NCBI GenBank assembly: GCA_964639675.1
Contig: CAZXEK010000036.1
Location: forward strand, 1 to 13,848
Reading direction: 5' to 3'
DNA length: 13,848 bases
Origin: JACQCV01 sp964639675
Lineage (GTDB): Bacteria; Patescibacteriota; Minisyncoccia; Phycocordibacterales; UBA12445
Notes under the pieces: generated by a model
What the model was told of the DNA's origin: nothing
The model's input: only the letters and a program-made list of their open reading frames with translations
Database searches by the model: none
Part shown: positions 6,801 through 11,870 of the stretch, piece after piece
Numbering within the stretch: position 1 is the stretch's first letter
Layout of the letters: every line of letters begins with the position of its first letter
Made by a program: the position numbers and the translations under genes

Positions 6801-6829
6801 ACCATACCAGATTAGTATCTCTTTGACAA
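6801..6829 (-). promoter_or_regulatory. Promoter of the small nuclease-like gene
   Basis: On the minus strand, TTGTCA (6829-6824), a 17-bp spacer ending in TGG and TATGGT (6806-6801), an extended -10. Its -35 overlaps the -35 of the divergent tRNA-Glu promoter by five bases. The predicted leader is about 50 nt and carries the Shine-Dalgarno sequence. Confidence 0.55.
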
Positions 6830-6852
6830 TGCCATTATTCATACTATATACT
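6823..6852 (+). promoter_or_regulatory. Promoter of tRNA-Glu
   Basis: A perfect TTGACA (6823-6828) followed by TATATA (6845-6850, 16-bp spacer) or TATACT (6847-6852, 18-bp spacer). The only gene downstream on this strand is the tRNA at 6924, giving a 5' leader of about 65 nt to be removed by RNase P. Confidence 0.7.
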
Positions 6853-6896
6853 CACTTATGAGTAATTGGACTAACTCTGCTTTAGCGGATCGCCCG

Positions 6897-6919
6897 AACA
6901 TTTTGTATAGCAAAATGTT
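6897..6919 (+). repeat. Perfect 9-bp inverted repeat just upstream of tRNA-Glu
   Basis: AACATTTTG and CAAAATGTT with loop TATAG, followed by TTAT, ending four bases before the mature tRNA 5' end. As RNA it would be a stable hairpin in the tRNA leader. It could be a processing aid, or a weak AT-rich terminator for transcripts entering from the left. Nothing in it resembles a gene. Confidence 0.6.
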
Positions 6920-6923
6920 TTAT

Positions 6924-6995
6924 GGCCCTATCGTCTATCGGTTAGGACGGAGCCTTCTCAAGGCTCAAAGCGCGGTTCGATTCCGCGTAGGGTCA
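6924..6995 (+). tRNA. tRNA-Glu (anticodon CUC)
   Basis: A full cloverleaf can be folded. The acceptor GGCCCTA pairs with TAGGGTC (one G-T). The D arm is GTC/GAC with loop containing GGTTAG. The anticodon stem GAGCC/GGCTC holds loop TTCTCAA, giving anticodon CTC. The T arm is CGCGG-TTCGATT-CCGCG. The discriminator base is A, and the next bases are CAAA, so CCA is not encoded and must be added by the nucleotidyltransferase. The CUC anticodon reads GAG; a UUC-bearing tRNA-Glu should exist elsewhere in the genome. It is transcribed from its own strong promoter. Confidence 0.95.
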
Positions 6996-6999
6996 CAAA

Positions 7000-7103
7000 G
7001 GTGTTAAAAAAAACGCCAATACTTATGTAGAATGACCCTTGGGAACGGAGCTCCCAAGGTAGAGTTTTCTCGGGTTAGACTCGGGGATCTATAGCTTCCG
7101 CTA
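7000..7103 (+). other. Hairpin-rich spacer after tRNA-Glu, possible terminator
   Basis: Between the tRNA and the exchanger gene there is no gene. It holds a 6-bp hairpin (GGTGTT/AACGCC, 7000-7017, A-rich loop) and a perfect 8-bp hairpin (CCTTGGGA/TCCCAAGG, 7037-7059, loop ACGGAGC), followed after five bases by TTTTCT. A CTCGGG direct repeat follows at 7069 and 7080, then a small TAGC/GCTA hairpin (7092-7103). The second hairpin is the best candidate for the end of the tRNA transcript. The exchanger promoter lies downstream of it all, so a riboswitch for that gene is unlikely. Confidence 0.45.
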
Positions 7104-7115
7104 AGTTCTATTGGA

Positions 7116-7124
7116 TGGTAAAAT
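7116..7124 (+). promoter_or_regulatory. Extended -10 promoter of the exchanger-rmuC unit
   Basis: TGG followed by TAAAAT (7119-7124), an extended -10. The -35 match is poor. The predicted start near 7131 leaves only about three bases before the ATG at 7134. Confidence 0.5.
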
Positions 7125-7133
7125 AGAAGAGAT

Positions 7134-8090
7134 ATGATTTTCTATTTTTATATTTTAGTATTTATAATCTCTCTTATTGTTTTGGGTATATCTAGCGGGA
7201 TTGTTGCTAGATCCTTCATAAAACTCTCCAGAGTCCTTGGAATGAACGAATATATTATTTCATTCGTAGTTATGGGAGCGATAACTTCTATACCAGAAAT
7301 ATTTATCGCCATTGCTTCTATTATCACAAATACCCCATTAATTTCTATTGGAAATATTCTTGGCGCGAACTTCGCGAATATTACTTTGGTTTTGGGTATT
7401 GTGGCGTTGGTTTCTGGTGGAATAGAGATCTCTGGCCAAATATCAAAAAGAATTTTTTGGTTGTCGCTATTTCTCTCTCTATTACCGTCCGTACTAATTT
7501 TCAATGGAGGAATTAATAGATCTGGTGGCATATTTCTGTGTCTAATATTTCTTATCTATCTAATACTATTTTCGTCCGATGGTAAATTCTTTGAAAGATC
7601 GCTCTCTCATATACCCTATAGACCTGAATATTTTGGTGAGGCTTATCTAAGTCTGACTAATCTTATATTTGGAATCCCTATACTTATACTCTCATCTATC
7701 TTTATTACAATTTTTGGACTAAGTCTGGCCAATTCCTTATCGGTTGACCTATTGTTCACGGGGGTAGTTTTTCTGGGATTGTTGACAAGCTTGCCAGAAT
7801 TATTTTTTGGCTTACGGGGTGCGATCCTACGTCATCCATCCCTATCGTTGGGAAATATCCTTGCCGCGATAGTTTTCAACGGGACATTTATAATAGGTAT
7901 GGTAGCTATCGTATCACAGACGACAATAAGGGCGTCAGGTGATCTATTTAAATTAAACGTGATATTTATGCTTGTCGCCTTTTTATTTTTATCAATATTT
8001 TCTTACATTAGTTCTAGAATCAGCCGGCTTGAGGGGATACTATTAATTCTTATCTATCTTCTTTTTATCACATCGGCATTATTTTTATGA
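7134..8090 (+). CDS. Sodium/calcium exchanger (CaCA) family membrane protein
   Basis: A 318-residue polytopic membrane protein built of two homologous halves, as in YrbG-type cation/Ca2+ exchangers. The first alpha repeat has GAITSIPEIF (Thr51, Ser52, Pro54, Glu55) and GNILGANFANITLVLG (Asn79). The second has GLLTSLPELF (Thr218, Ser219, Pro221, Glu222) and GNILAAIVFNGTF, where the usual GSN-type ion ligand is Ala-Ala. Both catalytic Glu residues remain. It probably swaps Na+ or H+ against Ca2+ or another cation; which one cannot be told. It has about ten hydrophobic segments. The stop TGA overlaps the rmuC start (ATGATGA), so the two are translated together. Confidence 0.9.
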   Translation: MIFYFYILVFIISLIVLGISSGIVARSFIKLSRVLGMNEYIISFVVMGAITSIPEIFIAIASIITNTPLISIGNILGANFANITLVLGIVALVSGGIEISGQISKRIFWLSLFLSLLPSVLIFNGGINRSGGIFLCLIFLIYLILFSSDGKFFERSLSHIPYRPEYFGEAYLSLTNLIFGIPILILSSIFITIFGLSLANSLSVDLLFTGVVFLGLLTSLPELFFGLRGAILRHPSLSLGNILAAIVFNGTFIIGMVAIVSQTTIRASGDLFKLNVIFMLVAFLFLSIFSYISSRISRLEGILLILIYLLFITSALFL

Positions 8091-9181
8091 TGAATATACT
8101 AATTTACATTATTGTCGGGCTTATTGTGGGAATATTTACTGGGGCCATTATCTTTAGAGTCTTATTGAAAAAGAAAGATGCTTCAAAAGAAGACAGTCCA
8201 CTTTTATTAATTCAGAACCAACTAAACAATCTTTCTAAGACCCTTGACTATCGTCTGGCAGAGTCTGAGCGGCACCTTAATGAGTCTGTTTCGAACGTTC
8301 ATCAATCAATGAGAACTCAGATAGGGGAGTCGTACAGGGTTGTTACTGATTTGACCGAAAAGTTGACCCGACTTGATGAGACCAATAAACAGGTGATTGG
8401 ATTCGCTGACCAGCTACAATCCCTTCAAGATATTTTAAAAAATCCTAAACAGAGAGGTATTCTTGGTGAATATTACCTAGAGACTGTCCTAAAAAATGTT
8501 ATGCCACCGGGAAGCTACGAGATGCAGTATAAATTGGGTAAGGATGACCTAGGAAAAGATCTGATTCCGGATGCAGTCGTTTTTGTTAAAGATAAAATTA
8601 TTCCGATCGATTCGAAGTTTTCTTTGGAAAATTATAATAGAATTATCGCAGAGAAAGATCCTATAGAAAAAGAGCGCTTAGAAAGATTGTTTGTCGGAGA
8701 TTTAAAGAATAGAATTACTGAAACGGCTAAATATATACAGCCGAGAGCTGGCACCATGGAGTTCGCCTTCATGTTTATCCCTCATGAGGCCATCTATTAT
8801 GATCTTTTAATCAATAAAATCGGTGCTCTGAAGGAAGATACTGAAAGTCTAATACAAAGAGCTGCTTCAAAATACAAGGTTATAATCGTCTCTCCAACAT
8901 CATTTCTAGCTTATCTTCAAACTGTCTTGCAGGGCCTTAAGGCTATGCAGATCGAAGAACAAGCTAAAGATATTGTGAAGAGAGTGGGGGAGTTGACACT
9001 GCACTTGAAAATGTATATGGAAAAGCATGAAAGGCTAGGTAAGTCTCTTGGAACAGTTGTAAATCAGTACGTAGATTCTTCTAGGGAGTTTAAAAAGATA
9101 GATAAAGATTTAATGAAAATAACTGAGACCGATCAGGCTCTTGGCTACGAGCCCCTTACCCTAGATAAGCCAGAAGTTTAA
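8087..9181 (+). CDS. rmuC: DNA recombination protein RmuC homologue
   Basis: A 364-residue protein. Residues 3-27 form an N-terminal membrane anchor, 35-115 a predicted coiled coil (SKTLDYRLAESERHLNESV and onward), and 120-330 the RmuC domain. That domain has NPKQRGILGEYYLETVLKNV, IPDAVVFVKDKIIPIDSKFS (Asp162, Asp175, Lys177, a PD-(D/E)XK-like core), and later FMFIPHEAIYYDLL and IIVSPTSFLAYLQTV. RmuC limits inversions at short inverted repeats in E. coli and is regarded as a nuclease-like protein; its biochemical activity is not well settled. Two ATG codons are in tandem (8087, 8090); the first overlaps the exchanger stop. It shares the exchanger promoter. Confidence 0.94.
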   Translation: MMNILIYIIVGLIVGIFTGAIIFRVLLKKKDASKEDSPLLLIQNQLNNLSKTLDYRLAESERHLNESVSNVHQSMRTQIGESYRVVTDLTEKLTRLDETNKQVIGFADQLQSLQDILKNPKQRGILGEYYLETVLKNVMPPGSYEMQYKLGKDDLGKDLIPDAVVFVKDKIIPIDSKFSLENYNRIIAEKDPIEKERLERLFVGDLKNRITETAKYIQPRAGTMEFAFMFIPHEAIYYDLLINKIGALKEDTESLIQRAASKYKVIIVSPTSFLAYLQTVLQGLKAMQIEEQAKDIVKRVGELTLHLKMYMEKHERLGKSLGTVVNQYVDSSREFKKIDKDLMKITETDQALGYEPLTLDKPEV

Positions 9182-9198
9182 CTTATAAAATAGGACTT

Positions 9199-9331
9199 GC
9201 CCCGCAGTAGAATTTGTTGTTAATTGGCCAATTACACTTAAAAAGTACACAAAGTAGGATCGCTTAAGCATTTCCTTATTTTCTACTAATCTTTATATAA
9301 ACTAAGGCAATGGCCAATTTCACCACGGGGC
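9199..9331. other. Self-complementary rod-like element upstream of rplU
   Basis: The gap between rmuC and rplU holds no gene. Nested complementary pairs span it: GCCCCG (9199-9204) with CGGGGC (9326-9331), AATTGGCCA (9222-9230) with TGGCCAATT (9311-9319), and AGTAG (9253-9257) with CTACT (9283-9287). The left copy also forms a perfect 14-bp palindrome, TAATTGGCCAATTA (9221-9234). It may encode a small rod-shaped RNA, form the end of the rmuC transcript, or be a pair of operator sites. A TATAAA at 9184-9189 could start an RNA at about 9196, but its -35 is poor. I do not recognise a known RNA family. Confidence 0.4.
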
Positions 9332-9360
9332 TTGCAATTTAAGGTTGATTTTTGTATTAT
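9332..9360 (+). promoter_or_regulatory. Promoter of rplU
   Basis: TTGCAA (9332-9337), a 17-bp spacer and TATTAT (9355-9360). Transcription should begin near 9367, two bases before the ATG at 9369. There is no room for an L21-type leader. Confidence 0.7.
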
Positions 9361-9368
9361 GAACCATA

Positions 9369-9697
9369 ATGGAATTTGCAGTAATACAAACTGGCGGCAA
9401 GCAATATGTAGTCAAACCAGGTGACGTTATTAAGATTGAGAAACTTCCTGGTTATGATGATAAAAGACCCGAAAAGGCACTAAAATTCTTTTTAATGAGG
9501 TCCTTCTAGTCGATGATGGTGACAGTACCACTGTCGGTACGCCTTTCATATCTGGGGCAACTGTAGAGGCGACACTTGTTGAGGAGGGGCGCTTGAGGAA
9601 AGTTATAACACAAAAGTATAAGTCCAAAACCAGGTATCGTAAGCGAATTGGCCATCGCCAGCATTATTCGGAAGTAAAAATAGAATCAATAAAATAA
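9369..9697 (+). CDS. rplU: 50S ribosomal protein L21 (bL21), frame disrupted by one base
   Basis: L21 binds 23S rRNA domains in the large subunit. The first frame gives MEFAVIQTGGKQYVVKPGD, then KIEKLPGYDDKRPEKALK, and runs into TAG at 9507 after 46 codons. The remainder continues in the frame one base back: FNEVLLVDDGDSTTVGTPF, then GATVEATLVEEGR, KYKSKTRYRKRIGHRQ and SEVKIESIK, the normal L21 C-terminus. The whole is 329 bases; one more base would give 109 residues, a normal length. The missing base maps to AAAATTCTTTTT (9482-9493): a fifth A gives KILFNEV, a sixth T gives KFFFNEV. An assembly or sequencing error is the simplest cause. rpmA and obg, its usual partners, do not follow. Confidence 0.93.
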
Positions 9698-9721
9698 AAC
9701 TCGCGGACAGGGCGAGTTTTT
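9696..9721. terminator. Bidirectional terminator between rplU and recR
   Basis: AAAACTCGC (9696-9704) pairs with GCGAGTTTT (9712-9720) around loop GGACAGG, with T tracts in both directions (TTTTT on plus; TTTTATTTT on minus). It overlaps the rplU stop and lies 13 bases past the recR stop, so it can end both convergent transcripts. Confidence 0.88.
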
Positions 9722-9733
9722 ATGATGAGGGCG

Positions 9734-10363
9734 CTACTGTCTATTCTTCAGGGCATTTTTAATTGTATCACTATCCGAATATTCGAGTTCGGTACCAGTC
9801 GAAAGGCCGCGTCCGAGCACCGAAATCTTTATTATGTTCGAAGACTCACTTCGAACATCTTTATAGATTGGAATTAGGGTATTCCTGACATAATCTGCGG
9901 TGTTATCACCCTCAGGGTTTGCACTCAAAGCGATGATAACTTCCCTTAGATCTTTTTTGGCCATAACCTTAACCAGAGAGGTTAGTTCTTGGATCCTTAT
10001 TTTTTGCTCCGGATTCTTTTCTAAAATTGGCAGTAAGCCTCCTAGAATAAAATACCTGCCATGAAATTCGCCGGATCTGTTTATGTTCTCCAGGTCAACA
10101 TCCTTGGCAACAACCAATAAAACGGTGTCATCTCGACTACTGTCACGACAGAGTTCACAATATTGACTTACTTGACTTAAAGAAAGTTTAAAGCAGGTTC
10201 GACAGTGACTGACCTCCTTTTTTAATCTACTAACTAGATCGGTTAACTCTCTGGTATAAGTTAAATTTTCTGACAATAAAAAATAGACAAACCTCTTCGC
10301 TTGCCTTGGTCCGATCCCTGGAAACTTACTAAACATGTGGGTTAATTTTTCTATCGGGTCCAT
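9734..10363 (-). CDS. recR: Recombination mediator RecR
   Basis: A 209-residue RecR, which works with RecO (and RecF) to load RecA on gapped DNA. Domains in order: an N-terminal helix-hairpin-helix (FSKFPGIGPRQAKRFVYFLL, about 11-30), a four-Cys zinc finger (Cys54, Cys57, Cys69, Cys72), a Toprim domain (LLVVAKDVDLENI, with IIALSANPEGDNTADYV), and the C-terminal segment ISVLGRGLSTGTELEYSDSDT. All expected parts are present. It lies 50 bases downstream of dnaB on the same strand with no clear promoter or terminator between, so the two probably form one unit. It ends in TAG before a strong terminator. Confidence 0.97.
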   Translation of the reverse strand: MDPIEKLTHMFSKFPGIGPRQAKRFVYFLLSENLTYTRELTDLVSRLKKEVSHCRTCFKLSLSQVSQYCELCRDSSRDDTVLLVVAKDVDLENINRSGEFHGRYFILGGLLPILEKNPEQKIRIQELTSLVKVMAKKDLREVIIALSANPEGDNTADYVRNTLIPIYKDVRSESSNIIKISVLGRGLSTGTELEYSDSDTIKNALKNRQ

Positions 10364-10413
10364 TTTTTATATTTGGATGGTTGATTCTAAGGGCATGTGA
10401 AAATTTGATCCTT

Positions 10414-11790
10414 TTAAAAATCTCCAAAGCCACTGGTCCCATAATCACTTTTATCTAAACTATTGAAGCTGACCCTTTTGTCATCAAAGTAAAGCTCGGC
10501 TTCACCTGTCGGACCATTTCTGTGTTTAGCTATTATTATCTTAGCCACGTTAGGCTTCGTTGAATTTTTATCATATTTGTCTTCTCTGTGAATAAACATC
10601 ACGACGTCCGCATCCTGTTCAATAGATCCAGAATCTCGAAGATCAGACAATCTTGGTTCACCGCCTCTTTGCTCTACAGCTCTATTTAACTGTGAGAGCG
10701 CTAAGACTGGAACATCAAGATCACGAGCCAGTCCTTTTAGTGATCTAGAAACCTCAGTAATTTGATGGACCATCGAATCATAATTTCTGTTTGGGGCCAT
10801 TAGCTGGAGGTAGTCTACGATTATCAGACCAAGTCCACCTTCGCTCTTAAGCCTCCTAGCTACCGCCTTCATCCTAATTATGTTATTACTCGATTCATCA
10901 TCTATATATATTGGTGCTTTCGATAGCTTCTCTAGGGTATCACGTATCAAAGAAAACTCTTCGTCGGTTTTAATCTGCCCCCTTCTTAATTTCCAAGCAT
11001 CTACCCGAGACTCAGCCGCTAACATTCTATCAACCAACTGCTGGGAACTCATCTCTAAGGAGAAGATACCCACGGGCACATTATTGATAAGGGCGGCGTT
11101 TCGTGCAATATCCATAGCAAGAGTTGTCTTGCCCATAGATGGCCTGGCTGCTAATATTATCAGATCAGAGTTTTGTAAGCCAGCCAATTTATTATCTAAC
11201 TCCCTAAAGCCTGTTTTAACTCCGCGTATTTCATCCTTGGACCTATGCAGACGATCAAGCCTCTCCCAGGCCTGCTCTAGGGTCGCTCCAATATTTACAA
11301 ATTTGTTTCGAAGGGTGGTGTTACTTATACCAAAAATCTTTTTCTCAGCCCGATCTAAAATCTCATCAACTTCGTGCTCCTCATTGAAACCTAAATTAGA
11401 TATGTGGTCAGCCGCTTCAATTAGGTTTCTTAACACAAAACTTTTTTGTATTAACTTGGCATAATGTTCAATATTATTAGTTGATGGAACAGTCGTGACC
11501 AACTCTGCTAGGTAACTCGCTCCACCGACATTATCCAAAAGTTTTTTCTCTTTTAATTTAGCTCTGAGCGTGACCACATCTATCGGTTCACTGGCGGTAA
11601 GTAACTCTAGCATGGAACTATAGATGATTTTGTGTTTTTCAGAGTAGAAAGCATCCCTACTCAATTGATCTGAGATCTCATGGATTGACTGCGGCCGCAT
11701 CATAATCGCCCCCAATAAAGCCTTCTCAGCGTCAATATTTTGAGGTGGTATTCGCAAGCCCGATGATTTGAATTCAGTGGAAGATGTCAC
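10414..11790 (-). CDS. dnaB: Replicative DNA helicase DnaB
   Basis: A 458-residue hexameric replication-fork helicase. The N-terminal primase-interacting domain begins PPQNIDAEKALLGAIMM (about 15-31). The RecA-like motor has the Walker A ARPSMGKTT (about 215-223), the Walker B LIIVDYLQL (Asp326), the segment LALSQLNRAVEQRG, and RDSGSIEQDADVVMFIHRE with the arginine-finger region. The C-terminus is Gly/Ser-rich and ends GFGDF. No intein is present. The start is GTG at 11790; an extended -10 seven bases upstream puts the transcript start on that codon. DnaA-box-like sequences lie 43-72 bases upstream. Confidence 0.98.
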   Translation of the reverse strand: MTSSTEFKSSGLRIPPQNIDAEKALLGAIMMRPQSIHEISDQLSRDAFYSEKHKIIYSSMLELLTASEPIDVVTLRAKLKEKKLLDNVGGASYLAELVTTVPSTNNIEHYAKLIQKSFVLRNLIEAADHISNLGFNEEHEVDEILDRAEKKIFGISNTTLRNKFVNIGATLEQAWERLDRLHRSKDEIRGVKTGFRELDNKLAGLQNSDLIILAARPSMGKTTLAMDIARNAALINNVPVGIFSLEMSSQQLVDRMLAAESRVDAWKLRRGQIKTDEEFSLIRDTLEKLSKAPIYIDDESSNNIIRMKAVARRLKSEGGLGLIIVDYLQLMAPNRNYDSMVHQITEVSRSLKGLARDLDVPVLALSQLNRAVEQRGGEPRLSDLRDSGSIEQDADVVMFIHREDKYDKNSTKPNVAKIIIAKHRNGPTGEAELYFDDKRVSFNSLDKSDYGTSGFGDF

Positions 11791-11796
11791 TCTATC

Positions 11797-11805
11797 ACTT
11801 TATCA
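11797..11805 (-). promoter_or_regulatory. Extended -10 promoter of dnaB
   Basis: Minus strand TGA followed by TAAAGT (11802-11797), an extended -10 with four of six consensus bases. The last base is seven bases before the GTG start. The -35 (CTTTCC at a 17-bp spacing) is weak, so this call rests mainly on position and agreement with the other short-leader promoters here. Confidence 0.4.
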
Positions 11806-11832
11806 GAGCTTAAATATATGGAAAGAGGGTCT

Positions 11833-11862
11833 TGTGAATAAAACCCCGCAGTATGGGGATAA
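11833..11862 (-). promoter_or_regulatory. Two DnaA-box-like sequences upstream of dnaB
   Basis: Minus strand TTATTCACA (11841-11833) fits the DnaA-box consensus TTATNCACA. TTATCCCCA (11862-11854) differs from TTATCCACA by one base. They point the same way and are 21 bp apart, two helical turns. The second overlaps the thrS terminator stem, so part of the match could be coincidental. Confidence 0.3.
11840..11858 (-). terminator. Terminator after thrS
   Basis: On the minus strand, CCCC-ATACTGC-GGGG forms a short stem (four G-C pairs plus a possible G-T), followed by TTTTATT. It begins 12 bases after the thrS stop. The stem is short, so termination may be partial and thrS transcripts could read into dnaB. 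Confidence 0.55.
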
Positions 11863-11870
11863 GCTGTGGG

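Noticed and set aside
6676..6861. Plus-strand open frame of 61 codons
   Set aside because: It is antisense to the 5' extension and promoter of the small nuclease-like gene and crosses the tRNA promoter; it has no ribosome-binding site or family features.
7000..7133. Metal-sensing riboswitch for the cation exchanger
   Set aside because: No match by eye to the Mn2+ (yybP-ykoY) or other metal classes I know, and the exchanger promoter lies downstream of the structured part.
9199..9331. tRNA-Leu-like gene on the minus strand (GTGGTGAAATTGG resembles a D arm, and the outer arms resemble an acceptor stem)
   Set aside because: There is no T arm with a GGTTCGA-type loop, no workable anticodon stem, and the D stem would need wobble pairs only.
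9482..9500. Programmed -1 frameshift in rplU
   Set aside because: A-AAA-TTC and C-TTT-TTA do not follow the X-XXY-YYZ rule, so re-pairing would be poor. Such a site in rplU is not known to me.
9430..9627. Minus-strand open frame of 65 codons
   Set aside because: It lies antisense to the frame-disrupted rplU and has no recognisable features.
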